DNA of 51,861 bases from CAZJBP01 sp964544115. GTDB taxonomy: Bacteria; Verrucomicrobiota; Kiritimatiellia; UBA8416; JADHWI01. Below, piece by piece: positions 8,001 through 16,276 of the stretch. The notes below the pieces were generated by a model. It saw nothing but the letters and a program-made list of their open reading frames with translations, had not been told where the DNA came from and searched no databases. Position 1 is the stretch's first letter, and every line of letters begins with the position of its first letter. The translations under genes and the position numbers were made by a program. The stretch covers positions 1 through 51,861 of the forward strand of contig CAZJBP010000002.1 of NCBI GenBank assembly GCA_964544115.1, given 5' to 3'.

Positions 8001-11000
8001 AACGGCGTGGTCGACGTCGGAACGGATGCCCTGCTGGGGGGCCAATCCACATCGGCAAACGGCACGTACCTCTACACGAGTTGGCCGACAGGCAACTACA
8101 TCGTGGTGGTTGACCGGACCGATCCCGACCTGCCCGCCGGCGCCGTCTGCACAGGCGACCCCGACGCCGTCAAGGACGGCCGCAGCAAGCTGACCCTGAC
8201 GGCGACCAACCTGGCCCAGGACTTCGGTTTCTACCTGCCCGCTGCCGGCCGCATCGGCGATACGGTCTGGCGTGACCTGAACGGCGACGGCGTGCAATCG
8301 GGTCCGAATGAGACCGGCATGGCCTCGGTGACCGTGTGGTTGTATGCGGACCTGAGCGGCGACGGAGTCTTCACGAACCTGTACGCGACGACTACCGATG
8401 CCTCGGGAAAGTACCTGTTCACCGGCCTGCCAGACGGCGACTACCGTGTGGTGGTGAACGCGGCCGACAGCGACATTCCCGAGGACTTCTTCGGTGTGAC
8501 CTACGTGCCCAGCACGCCGCCGACGCACCCGGTCACGCTCAGCGGGGGCAACACGTACCTGGCCGCCGACTTCGGGTTCTCGCCCCTGGGGGCGATTGGC
8601 GACACGATCTTCTGGGACCTCAACGGAAACGGCGATCAGGACTGGAACGAACCGGGCATCGCCAACCAGACCGTGGAGCTGTATGTCGACGCCAATGACA
8701 ACGGCAAGTACGACGCAGGCACCGACACCTACGTCATGAACACGGTCACCACCCCGAACGGCTACTACCGCTTCGACGGACTGACGGGCAACGTATACGT
8801 GGTGTGGGTGAAGCCCGAGGGCGCGATCACCAACGCCACGCTCACGGCCGACCCGGACACCGACGGGCTGCCCTGCACGCATCCGGACGTCCTGGCTGAC
8901 CCGGTGATCAGCAACAAGTGCGATGGAGCGTACGCGGTGTCGGTGACATGGGGCACCGCCTTCATGGGGGCAGACTTCGGCTACCAGCCCGCGGGCGTGC
9001 TGGGCGACACGGTGTGGTTCGATATCAACACCAACGGCGTGCGCGATGCGTCCGAGTACGGCATTCCCTACATCGACGTGGTGCTCTGGAGCAACGGCAC
9101 GGCGATCGCGACCAACGCGACCGACGCCGACGGTTACTACTACTTCTACGACCTCGTCGACGGCACGTACAAGGTGGTGGTGGCCACGAGCGGCATCAAC
9201 TGGCCGGCCGGCGCGGCGCAGGTCTACGACCCCGACGGCACGAATGACGACCAGGCCGTCGACATCGTGGTCAGCAACCTGCACGTGGTGTCGATTGGGC
9301 CCAACGCCGTGACGAACGATTTCGACGTGGACTTCGGGTACCGGTATGCGGGCTCGAACGTTCTCAGCGGCACGGTTGGCCTGGACGCCCAACCCTACGA
9401 CGGCCTGCTGAACGGCACGAACCCCTCGGGCGTGGGGTCGGGCGAGGCCGCATTCTCGAACGTGACAGTCTACGCGTGGCTGTGGCGTGACGACGGCGAC
9501 GGAATCCGCGAAGCGAACGAGCTGACCCTCGTCGCCAGCACGACCACGGCGATCAACGGAGACTACAGCTTCGTTGGACTGCCGTCGGGTGGAAGCAGCA
9601 ACTTCTACATCATCGCAGTGTCGGCCCCGCGCGACGAGCTGGCCCTGACGACGACGAACGGATCCACGGCGGCCGACAAGGTCGTGGTGACGTCGAACGC
9701 CCTCGGCTATGTCCAGTCGGCATTACAGGTGGTGGCGATCGCCACGGTCACGACGAATATCGACTTCGCCTTCGCCCTGTCGGCGGCGTACGACTTCGGC
9801 GATTTGCCCGACACGTACAGCACCACGCTGCAAGCCTCCCCGCAGGGCGCGCGGCACCGCATTCCGGGGACGCCCGCGCTCTACCTAGGTGCCGCCATCG
9901 ACGCGGAACCCAACGGCCAGCCAACGGTCACTGCGACCGGCGACGATCTCAACGGCTCCACTCCGGACGACGAAGACGGCGTGCTCCCGGTTGGCGTCTG
10001 GTCCAATGGCGCCAGCGGTGGCGTGGTGCGTGTGACGGTTGGCGCCGGCTCGGGCTGGCTGGTGGGGTGGATGGATTTTAACCAGGGCGGCACCTTCACC
10101 GGTTCCGGCGAGATGATCGTCAACCAGGCCGTCTCCAGCACCGGCGGCGTGAGTGGCGTCTACACGATCGTCTTCTCGATTCCAACCAACGGCATCTCGG
10201 CGGCCACCAACACGGTCCTGAACGCCCGCTTCCGCTTGTTCCCGTCGCAGCCGAGCATCCCCGCGATCGCCTACTCGGGGCTGTCGAACGACGGCGAGGT
10301 TGAGGACTACCAGTGGCGGTTCGCTGCCGTCGGTGACTACGTCTGGGATGATGCGAACGCCAACGGGGAGCCCGACGGCGGCGAGAGCCCCATTCCCGGC
10401 GTCACCGTGTTCGTGGACCTGAACACCAACGGGGTGCTCGATGCCGGCGAGCCGTCGACGGTGACGGCGGGCGACGGGTCCTACCACATCGGCGGATTCC
10501 AGGACGGCTTGCACCGCGTGGCGATCGACACGAACTCGCTGCCGGCGGGCAGCGTTCCGACCTATGACGTTGACGGCACGCCTGACTGGCGCGGAACCTT
10601 CACGATCAGCGGCACGACCTCCCGCAGCGACGTGGACTTCGGAATCAAACTGCCCCTTGAGACGCTGGCGGTGATTACCGACGTCCGGGCGGTCACCCGA
10701 GATGGGAAGACGTGGGTGCAGTGGCGCGCGGGAGCCGAGATCGGCACGCTGGGCTACTGGCTTGAGCGCAAAGCGGTCGACGGCTGGGTTGCGGTCAATG
10801 CGCGGATGTTGCCCGCGAAACTCATGCAGCCGCTGCCGCGAAGCTACGAGCTGACCGATGCGGCCGCGGTGGCTGGCGGCACGTACACCTACCGGCTGGT
10901 GGAGCTGGAGAGCACCGGGCGGCGCGTAGTGCACGGGCCGTACACGGTCACCGTCGACGGCGCGGGCTACGGCTTTGATGCCTGGGCGGCGGGGATCGCG

Positions 11001-11327
11001 TGGGGTGGGGCGGCCGCGGGGCGCGGCGACGACCCTGACGGCGACCGGCTGACCAACTTTGAGGAGTTCCTGGCGGGCACCGACCCGCTGGCGCAGAACT
11101 CGGTCCTTCGGATCACGCACATGCGCCTTCGCGACGGCCTGGTTGTCCTGAGCTGGCGCAGCGCCGACGGCCGCGTGTACGCGGTCGAGGTGGGCCGGCG
11201 TCCGAACGGCCCGTTCCTCCCGGTCGCGGGCGGTCTGCCGGCCACGCCGCCGGTCAACACCTTCGCCTGCCCGCTTGGGGCGGATGGCGAGCCGATGTAC
11301 TACCGCGTGATCGTGTCCGAGCCGTAG
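5040..11327 (+). CDS. Giant secreted SdrD-B repeat protein, main segment after the amber codon
   Basis: This segment is in the same frame as 4245-5039, with about 2095 residues after the stop; the first in-frame start-like codon is GTG at 5064, without a convincing ribosome-binding site. It contains about nine SdrD-B-like (Cna-B-like) beta-sandwich modules, each opening like IGDTVWRDLNGDG and carrying Ca-binding-style DxNxDG runs. There is a GEVED motif near 10290 and an isolated SdrD-B module from about 10327. A C-terminal 75-residue module (11100-11324) is nearly the same as the end of the next gene. No LPXTG motif or transmembrane anchor is visible. SdrD-B arrays act as rigid calcium-binding stalks on cell-surface proteins; the role here is inferred to be extracellular or surface-attached. 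If the amber codon stops translation, this half would not be exported for lack of a signal peptide. Confidence 0.8.
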   Translation, partial: GFDNDGDLVPDKNAWMQPVGDAGVFDSSCFRLVHTYALVIVKLKTGGEDVLYAEDQLYFQNIPENNGAVGWVGYEFVPLRGGCSSGLTPYQEVASGFDNEKFNGDYGAVLGGNLSSASSAVELVKSADGLTVRPGGTLWYSLMYTPTRATFASGVPLMLGDPAAGVPVVIQDRIPDGTEYVANSAAVSNDLPLGVGGYTVLYSTNSAVSWQSTQPLPASAVTDLQWWLTDQLAGGTTGTVRFAVTVNAPFNEPVPEVSNTGCLSFGNNECDTNSIVRTPVLGTNVLGDLVFKDNGAGSFYGNGTNNAGEAGIPNMTVSVYYDANSNGVVDAADVLFGVTNTAANGGYLFDGLPDGAYVVVVDTADPDLPFGYSPTTPITHAIALDPLHATTAPVTNLAADFGFAPALTLDKSLVGSGPVYEGRQATFRLAVTNQFFGNGSGSGSPITVFAWPRALGPDDNKKWTSRENAYGVEELDSLYASTAIAAAADTLSVANYQVGVQSGSPTQVVVVVPIDLTYTGYDTSKTPGKFTVAVEYSGVAVTSRVYNLQLLPNGPSQLEIDITSRRTWQWSDFNSATLLNINLIADKGLDKPTTSLMKLNSAGFRIKSSVRYTSATVSNTLYPVPLNDRYDADLLRFVSATPPVNTATTGGVAPLEGALYWDNIGPIKPGGTGVVYVTFDVLQPPGNLSTTVTNVAIVNSATFSNGIPANVATDLVSVVVQPTATLGDYVWRDVDADGAQDTNEVGIANVKVVLTPPAGSPVTNTTDSAGHYLFTGLTATNYTVTVLTTTLPSATFTNTYDRDGNKNNQTSVTITNVPGLGPRDVLTADFGYSLPSIISGIVWHDLDRDHATAPESGEDRLSGVTVGLYTTGGAFIANTTTDVNGYFKFTGSYVGQYEVRVTTNSGAMASSTWTRSYDTDGTNSANKVTTTSIVAGGSATADFSYYKTGAYTIGDTVYFDVDGDGTQDAGEEGIPNVTVYLYEDANGNGVVDVGTDALLGGQSTSANGTYLYTSWPTGNYIVVVDRTDPDLPAGAVCTGDPDAVKDGRSKLTLTATNLAQDFGFYLPAAGRIGDTVWRDLNGDGVQSGPNETGMASVTVWLYADLSGDGVFTNLYATTTDASGKYLFTGLPDGDYRVVVNAADSDIPEDFFGVTYVPSTPPTHPVTLSGGNTYLAADFGFSPLGAIGDTIFWDLNGNGDQDWNEPGIANQTVELYVDANDNGKYDAGTDTYVMNTVTTPNGYYRFDGLTGNVYVVWVKPEGAITNATLTADPDTDGLPCTHPDVLADPVISNKCDGAYAVSVTWGTAFMGADFGYQPAGVLGDTVWFDINTNGVRDASEYGIPYIDVVLWSNGTAIATNATDADGYYYFYDLVDGTYKVVVATSGINWPAGAAQVYDPDGTNDDQAVDIVVSNLHVVSIGPNAVTNDFDVDFGYRYAGSNVLSGTVGLDAQPYDGLLNGTNPSGVGSGEAAFSNVTVYAWLWRDDGDGIREANELTLVASTTTAINGDYSFVGLPSGGSSNFYIIAVSAPRDELALTTTNGSTAADKVVVTSNALGYVQSALQVVAIATVTTNIDFAFALSAAYDFGDLPDTYSTTLQASPQGARHRIPGTPALYLGAAIDAEPNGQPTVTATGDDLNGSTPDDEDGVLPVGVWSNGASGGVVRVTVGAGSGWLVGWMDFNQGGTFTGSGEMIVNQAVSSTGGVSGVYTIVFSIPTNGISAATNTVLNARFRLFPSQPSIPAIAYSGLSNDGEVEDYQWRFAAVGDYVWDDANANGEPDGGESPIPGVTVFVDLNTNGVLDAGEPSTVTAGDGSYHIGGFQDGLHRVAIDTNSLPAGSVPTYDVDGTPDWRGTFTISGTTSRSDVDFGIKLPLETLAVITDVRAVTRDGKTWVQWRAGAEIGTLGYWLERKAVDGWVAVNARMLPAKLMQPLPRSYELTDAAAVAGGTYTYRLVELESTGRRVVHGPYTVTVDGAGYGFDAWAAGIAWGGAAAGRGDDPDGDRLTNFEEFLAGTDPLAQNSVLRITHMRLRDGLVVLSWRSADGRVYAVEVGRRPNGPFLPVAGGLPATPPVNTFACPLGADGEPMYYRVIVSEP
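5893..10650 (+). repeat. SdrD-B-like module array within the giant gene
   Basis: The array consists of divergent coding repeats, not nucleotide repeats. Module openings (L/I/V)GD-x-V-x-x-D are seen near 5893, 7216, 7549 (degenerate), 7896, 8252, 8594, 9000, 9361 (degenerate) and 10330. Most end with a phrase like AADFGF or DVDFGY before the next module. Spacing is about 340-400 bases in the central run, while 6250-7200 and 9780-10320 hold other domains (a DUF11-like region and a GEVED region). Confidence 0.7.
11100..11324 (+). repeat. 75-codon C-terminal module, copy 1
   Basis: This encodes the last 75 residues of the giant SdrD-B protein. It aligns without gaps to 12481-12705, with 56 of 75 residues identical and near-identical DNA over the last 25 codons. 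It follows an EEFLAGTDP segment. Confidence 0.85.
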
Positions 11328-11478
11328 ATTGTTCACACGTTTGACTGGCACTTTGAACCTCGGGTGATGTCTGCTGACGGTGGGGCGCCGCAGGCGAGGT
11401 GGGTAGTGGGCGTCTTCTATTCCCGCCCCGGGCTTCTACGCATCGGCGACGTTCTTCGCCGGGCCGGAAAGGCTGAGT

Positions 11479-12708
11479 ATGCTGACCTTGCAGCAGCGGG
11501 TCCGTGCATTGGTCGCGGTGTTTCTGGCCGCCTTGGTTTCTCTGGCTGTCCTTCCTCTCGATGCTCGGGCCGTCGTCTGGCCCGGGCAGGGAGGGTACAC
11601 GGGAGGGGCCTACGCGCTTTGGATCTACGACGGCACGAATCTCGCAGTCACGGCGGAGAAAGACATCGTTCAGGTCGATCTGGCCCGAGATTCGACTCCC
11701 ACGAACAATTTCTTCTTCTTCAAGTTCCTATTGCGCGCCCAGCGGAATTCCCAGCTCACGTCGGTCGCCCACGTTGCCTACATCGATACCAACGGCGACG
11801 GGATCTATGACTACGCGCTCTACAACACGACCCAGGGCGATTCCGAATCGGAACTGACCCGCTGGGACACGAGCAGCACCCCGCATGCCTGGAGCGACAC
11901 GCCCTCGCCGCCGGCGCATGTCTACAGCGGGTATACGCGCGACGCCAGCAGCGCGGACAATTACATCGAGTTGGCCGTTCCGGCCTACGATCTCGGTAAT
12001 CCGACGGTGCTCCTGCAGGCCGCTGCCGCCGGACAGGGCGCCCTGAATCTGGACGGGAACACGTCCAACGTGCCCAGGCCGTCGGACTTTGGCGACATCA
12101 CCGAGCCGCGGGCCTCGGAGCCGATGGAGCACGCCAGCAACATCGTCTTCACGGCGATATCGACGGGGTCGGTCGCCCTCGCCTGGCAGAACGGCAGCGG
12201 CTCACGGCGGATCGTCGTGGCGGGAACCCGCGCGGTGTCGTGGTCGCCGTCTGACTTGGTGACATATCCGGCCAACGCGGACTTTGCCCTGGGAACGTTG
12301 GTCGGGAGCGGCTTCAAGGTTGTTTTCAACGGCAGTGGAACCAATCTGTCGGTCGTCGGGTTGACCCCGGCCACGGCATATCACTTCACGATTTTTGAAT
12401 ACAACGGTGTGGCGTCGGTAGAGAACTACTACACGGCGCCGACGCCGGCCTCGGCCAGCATCCAGACGCGTGCGCCTGAAGTGTTGCTTCGGATCACCGA
12501 CATGCGCCTTCGCGATGGAGTGATCGTCCTGAGCTGGAGCAGCGCGGAAGGAGGTGTTTACGCGATAGAGGAGGCAAGCCGTCTGAGCGGACCCTTCCTG
12601 TCGGTGTCGGCGGGGTTGGGGGCCACACCACCGGTCAACACCTTCGCCTGCCCGCTTGGGGCGGATGGCGAGCCGTCGTACTACCGCGTGATCGTGTCCG
12701 AGCCGTAA
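11479..12708 (+). CDS. Secreted protein with FN3-like domain and shared C-terminal module
   Basis: The 409-residue protein has a Sec signal peptide (LVAVFLAALVSLAVLPLDARA, cleavage near residue 31). Residues about 35-215 form a domain of unknown function with aspartate-rich segments (YIDTNGDGIYDYALYN). Residues about 220-330 resemble a fibronectin type III-like fold (SVALAWQNGSG, LTPATAYHFTIFEYNG). The last 75 residues (12481-12705) match the end of the preceding giant protein at 56 of 75 positions, including identical PVNTFACPLGADGEP and YYRVIVSEP. The partner gene is 150 bases upstream on the same strand. The protein is probably extracellular; a common surface-targeting tail would explain the shared end. 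No enzymatic motif is visible. Confidence 0.75.
   Translation: MLTLQQRVRALVAVFLAALVSLAVLPLDARAVVWPGQGGYTGGAYALWIYDGTNLAVTAEKDIVQVDLARDSTPTNNFFFFKFLLRAQRNSQLTSVAHVAYIDTNGDGIYDYALYNTTQGDSESELTRWDTSSTPHAWSDTPSPPAHVYSGYTRDASSADNYIELAVPAYDLGNPTVLLQAAAAGQGALNLDGNTSNVPRPSDFGDITEPRASEPMEHASNIVFTAISTGSVALAWQNGSGSRRIVVAGTRAVSWSPSDLVTYPANADFALGTLVGSGFKVVFNGSGTNLSVVGLTPATAYHFTIFEYNGVASVENYYTAPTPASASIQTRAPEVLLRITDMRLRDGVIVLSWSSAEGGVYAIEEASRLSGPFLSVSAGLGATPPVNTFACPLGADGEPSYYRVIVSEP
12481..12705 (+). repeat. 75-codon C-terminal module, copy 2
   Basis: This encodes the last 75 residues of the FN3-like secreted protein and pairs with 11100-11324. The high DNA identity of the 3' part suggests recent duplication or gene conversion. 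Confidence 0.85.
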
Positions 12709-12814
12709 GCCGTGTGCATGGGGTGTGAAGGCCGTAAGGCTCTGCCACAAGGTTTGTCTGGCCTCCGCTCCAAGGGCGACGTAGGATTGACCTCGCCGGA
12801 GAGGGGGTGAGGCC

Positions 12815-13816
12815 ATGGAACCTGCGCGTTACTGGCACGAGGAGCCGGACGGGATCATCCGCTGTGATCTCTGCCCCCATCGCTGTCGGATCCCCGACGA
12901 GAGGGCCGGTTGCTGCCGGGTGCGCCGGGTCGCCGATCGCCACCTGTGGGCCTGGGGCTTCGGGCAACTGTCCTCAATCAACCTCGACCCGATTGAAAAG
13001 AAGCCGCTCTATCACTTCTACCCCGGAGCCCGGATCCTCAGCATCGGGGGGTGGGGATGCAACTTCAGCTGCCATTTCTGCCAGAACTGGAGCATCTCGC
13101 AAAAGACGATGGCCGGTGGACGGGTGGCCACGTGCGAGCACGTGGTGGAGGAGGCGCTCCGGTGCGGATCGATTGGCGTGGCCTACACGTACAACGAGCC
13201 GTGCATCAACATCGAGTACGTGATGGAGACGGCGCGTCGGGCGCGGGCTGCGGGGCTCGTAAACGTCCTCGTGACCAACGGATACATCAACCGCGAGCCC
13301 GCCATCGACCTGCTGGACGTGATCGACGCCGCGAACGTAGACCTGAAGAGCATGGACGAAGAGTTCTACCGCAAGCAGTGCGGCGGCAGCCTGGAGCCGG
13401 TGAAGGACTTCTGTCGTCTGGTGGCCGAAGCGGGCCGGCACCTGGAGATCACCAACCTCGTGATTCCGGGGCTGAACGACGCCGAGACCCAGCTGGTGTC
13501 TCTGGCTGAGTGGATCGCATCCTCGCTGGGCCACACCGTCCCGCTGCACCTGAGCGCCTATCGGCCGATGTACAAAATGCACGTGCCGCAGACGCCCACG
13601 GCCACCCTTGTCCGCGCCCACGCCCTCTGCCGGCGGTCACTCGACTACGTGTACTTGGGGAACGTGATGACGAGAGAGGGGCGCGATACGCTCTGCCCGG
13701 GGTGCGGGGCGGTGCAGATCGCCCGCATAGGCTATGGAACCCGCGTCGTCGGGCTGTCCGCCGGGGCCTGTTCGGCCTGCGGACGCCCGTTCGACGGGAT
13801 ACCCGGCGAGGCATAG
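12815..13816 (+). CDS. amrS: AmmeMemoRadiSam-type radical SAM protein (AmrS-like)
   Basis: The 333-residue protein carries the radical SAM cluster motif C82-x3-C86-x2-C89 (GCNFSCHFCQN), which binds a 4Fe-4S cluster and S-adenosylmethionine. It also has N-terminal cysteines (C17, C20, C24, C33/C34) and two C-terminal CxxC knuckles (CPGC, CSAC) that suggest extra metal sites. The phrases FGQLSSINLDPIEKKPLYHF, YTYNEPCINIEYV and NVDLKSMDEEFYRKQCGG are characteristic of the AmrS/PflA-like branch. The start ATG at 12815 follows GGGGGTGAGG. The usual partners, MEMO and AMMECR1, are not in the window, so the substrate is unknown. It converges with the minus-strand gene at 13853. Confidence 0.85.
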   Translation: MEPARYWHEEPDGIIRCDLCPHRCRIPDERAGCCRVRRVADRHLWAWGFGQLSSINLDPIEKKPLYHFYPGARILSIGGWGCNFSCHFCQNWSISQKTMAGGRVATCEHVVEEALRCGSIGVAYTYNEPCINIEYVMETARRARAAGLVNVLVTNGYINREPAIDLLDVIDAANVDLKSMDEEFYRKQCGGSLEPVKDFCRLVAEAGRHLEITNLVIPGLNDAETQLVSLAEWIASSLGHTVPLHLSAYRPMYKMHVPQTPTATLVRAHALCRRSLDYVYLGNVMTREGRDTLCPGCGAVQIARIGYGTRVVGLSAGACSACGRPFDGIPGEA

Positions 13817-13852
13817 CCCCGCTGGGCGTGCGCGCGGCGTCCGGCGCCCCCG

Positions 13853-15520
13853 TTACAGGTCCAATAGCCCGTCGGAACCGGGGCCCTCGTCCGGCTGCTC
13901 TTCCCTCTCGAGCCGATCGTTGAGCCCGGCATCCGCCAGCATCGCATCGGCCCACGTCCTGTAGACCATGCCGCCGAGATAGCGCGAGAGGGAGTTCTGC
14001 ATCTGCGCCGCGAGAAGTTCAACGGCCGCCGGTTCGGCAGGGATGCGGTCCACGACGTAGGCGATCAGCAGCCCCTCGGCGCAGGGCGTCGGATCGGACA
14101 GTTCGCCCTTGTCCAGCGGTGCGACGGCGCCGGGCAACGCATCGGCGTACGGTGCGCCCTCCGGCAGACCGACCTGGACGGCGAACGGCGCGGATGTGGA
14201 CACGTTCAGCGAGAATCCGGCGACGGCATCGCGGAACGACTTGCCCTCGAGCAGCGCTGCGGCAACCGACTGGCGCATGGACGCCACCTTCTCCCGGAAC
14301 GCATTCTCGGTCGCATTGCTCACCGCCATGGGCATGACGGTTGATGCGATGGTGTCGAAGGACGGCACAAACGCCGCGTTGCGCTCGAGAAGCGACAGAA
14401 CCGCCACCGTATTGCTGCCGGGCACCACGTCGCTGTACTTAAGGGACGGGTCGCTCAGATCCAGATCGAAGGCGGCTGGCGTGAAGGCCGGCACGTCAAT
14501 GTCCGGCACCTTGTCCGAGGCGGAAAAGAGACCTGACGTGTACACCTGCAGTCCGGCAACCGCAGCGGCCTTGTCGAAGGGGACACCCGATGTGCCGCGG
14601 CCCGGCAACAGTTCGATGGCAAAGCGGCCAGCCTCCTCGACCGCCTTCTCCTGCGCCAGCGAACGTCGCAGGCGCTGCTCCACGTCGCCCCGCACGTCGG
14701 CCAACGGCTTTGCCGTCGTCTCGCCGTTGGTTCCGGTGACGGAGTAAAGGTCGAGATGCTCGTCGTAATACGCGGCGACATTCGTGTCCGTCAACTCGAC
14801 GCGGCCGAGGTAGTTCGACACATCGAAGCGCACATACGCCACTCGGACCCTCTCGGGCACTGCGAACCGGTTGGTGTTGGCCTCGTAGAATGCGACGGCC
14901 TGTTCACGGCTGACCTCGGCTGTCGGGGCCACAGTCTTCCGGTCGAGCACGACGTAATCAACCTTGCGCTGGTCGGCCAGATCGGAGACCCGCTCACGAA
15001 CCTCCATGGGGGAGCTCCAGGCGAAGCCCGAGGCCATGTCGCGCAGCTTCTCGAGGGTCAGCTCCTGGCGCAGGTAGGACTCGAACATCGGAACGGTGAC
15101 CCCAACCTGCTGGCGCACGATGCTGCGATAGCGATCGGCGTTGAACTGCCCGTCAACCGCGAAATTCTTATCGCGCTGCAGGGCCGACGCGAGTTCGCCG
15201 TCCGTGGCCACGAGGCCGACCTTCTCCGCGGTCTTGAGGGCTGCCAGGCGGGTCCACACGCGCTTGCGGAAGCTCTTCTCGGCCTCGGGAGGAATGTTGA
15301 TGTTGCGGCGCAGGCCCAGCTCGTAGAGCCTTGCAGCGCTGAACTCCTCGGGGGGCACCGCCTTGCCGTACAGCTCTCCGACGGAGCTCGCGGATGCGCG
15401 CGTATCCCTGCACCCGCCCGAACGGCTGAAGGTGAAGACAAAGGACACGCTGATGATGACGGCAAACACAGCCCAAAGCACCCGGCTCCGGATCATCCGA
15501 TGGAATTTCGTGATAAACAC
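13853..15520 (-). CDS. SurA/PpiD-like membrane-anchored chaperone or peptidyl-prolyl isomerase
   Basis: The 555-residue protein has an N-terminal membrane anchor (VLWAVFAVIISVSFVFTF, residues about 14-31), so most of it lies in the periplasm. A SurA_N-type helical region follows (SVGELYGKAVPPEEFSAARLY, LRQELTLEKLRDMASG), with a VELTDTNVAAYYDEHLDLY segment typical of SurA/PpiD proteins. No clear parvulin motif (HIL-type strand with the catalytic histidines) could be found, so it may act as a chaperone for outer-membrane protein folding without isomerase activity. The gene is preceded by an intrinsic terminator on its own strand (15541-15579), so it probably has its own promoter close to its start. 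PpiD is the closest named relative by architecture. Confidence 0.7.
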   Translation of the reverse strand: MFITKFHRMIRSRVLWAVFAVIISVSFVFTFSRSGGCRDTRASASSVGELYGKAVPPEEFSAARLYELGLRRNINIPPEAEKSFRKRVWTRLAALKTAEKVGLVATDGELASALQRDKNFAVDGQFNADRYRSIVRQQVGVTVPMFESYLRQELTLEKLRDMASGFAWSSPMEVRERVSDLADQRKVDYVVLDRKTVAPTAEVSREQAVAFYEANTNRFAVPERVRVAYVRFDVSNYLGRVELTDTNVAAYYDEHLDLYSVTGTNGETTAKPLADVRGDVEQRLRRSLAQEKAVEEAGRFAIELLPGRGTSGVPFDKAAAVAGLQVYTSGLFSASDKVPDIDVPAFTPAAFDLDLSDPSLKYSDVVPGSNTVAVLSLLERNAAFVPSFDTIASTVMPMAVSNATENAFREKVASMRQSVAAALLEGKSFRDAVAGFSLNVSTSAPFAVQVGLPEGAPYADALPGAVAPLDKGELSDPTPCAEGLLIAYVVDRIPAEPAAVELLAAQMQNSLSRYLGGMVYRTWADAMLADAGLNDRLEREEQPDEGPGSDGLLDL

Positions 15521-15540
15521 TGCGCGCTTCTCCTCTCGTT

Positions 15541-15579
15541 AAAAAAGGTGCATCCCAAACCAGACGGTTCGGGATGCAC
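15541..15579 (-). terminator. Intrinsic terminator between two minus-strand genes
   Basis: A perfect 9-bp stem, GTGCATCCC (15548-15556) with GGGATGCAC (15571-15579), encloses an inner AACC/GGTT stem. Read on the minus strand it is followed at once by six T residues (complement of 15541-15546). It ends the transcript of the gene at 15613-16215. Confidence 0.85.
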
Positions 15580-15612
15580 GCACAAAAGTCGGCAGATGAC
15601 CCCCGACACAGG

Positions 15613-16215
15613 TTATTGCTCGGCGGTTGGCGTGGCCGACGGTACCGTGGTCGTGGTCGTGGTCGTGGTCGTCGTTGTGGACTCACCGCCCTCTACGAAC
15701 CGGCGGGCCACGTTTTCCACGCGCCAGGTCAGTAAGCGCCCCAAGTACTTGGCCGGGTCGGACACCGCGTCTTGCGCCGTAGCCTTGTCGGCCTCCGCGG
15801 CCGCATCGACGGCGGCCTTGGTCACGTCCTCAACGTTCAGTCCCGCAGCCTTGGCGGCCACGGTGATGGCGGCCACCACCAGTCCGGTCCGCTCCGCTCC
15901 GCCGGCTTTGACCAGCGCAGCGGCCACCGCCGTCGCGTTGGTGCCCGACGAGGCGATGCAAGCTGCCGCAAGCTTTGCGATGCGATTGCGCAGCTCGACG
16001 TCCGACCCGCCCTTCGCGATCGCGGCCTCCATGAGTTTAGCCGCCATGGCGCCCGCTTCATCGGCGGTCTTTCCAGCCATCAAATCGCCGACTTTCCGGG
16101 AAGAGTCCACGGCGCCGGCCAGATCCGGTTGCGCCGCTTCCTGCGCCCTCAACCACCCAGTCATCATCAGCGACGCGCCGACCAGCACCACGATCATCCG
16201 CCTAGCATGTTTCAT
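15613..16215 (-). CDS. Alanine-rich secreted protein with polythreonine tail, unknown function
   Basis: The 200-residue protein has a Sec signal peptide (RRMIVVLVGASLMMTGWLRAQ). The mature part is alanine-rich and probably helical (AGAMAAKLMEAAIAKGG, AAVDAAAEADKATAQ), without a recognised family. Near the C terminus is a run of eleven threonines, encoded largely by alternating ACC/ACG codons, which is a short tandem repeat prone to slippage. The ATG at 16215 follows GGAGGAGAGG. It lies 61 bases downstream of the FecR-like gene on the same strand and ends before a strong terminator, so the two may form an operon. The protein is probably periplasmic or surface-exposed; its function is unknown. 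Confidence 0.7.
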   Translation of the reverse strand: MKHARRMIVVLVGASLMMTGWLRAQEAAQPDLAGAVDSSRKVGDLMAGKTADEAGAMAAKLMEAAIAKGGSDVELRNRIAKLAAACIASSGTNATAVAAALVKAGGAERTGLVVAAITVAAKAAGLNVEDVTKAAVDAAAEADKATAQDAVSDPAKYLGRLLTWRVENVARRFVEGGESTTTTTTTTTTTVPSATPTAEQ

Positions 16216-16276
16216 CGACCCTCTCCTCCAAGGGCGATACGCTGCGCGACTCGCCCTCGTTGTTCTGCGTGTCCAC

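Noticed and set aside
7410..9392. 660-codon minus-strand open frame
   Set aside because: It lies opposite the SdrD-B array; its repetitive Val/Gly/His text is the antisense of the coding repeats.
5893..9400. Tandem DNA repeat or CRISPR-like array
   Set aside because: The periodicity is at protein level (SdrD-B modules) with diverged DNA.
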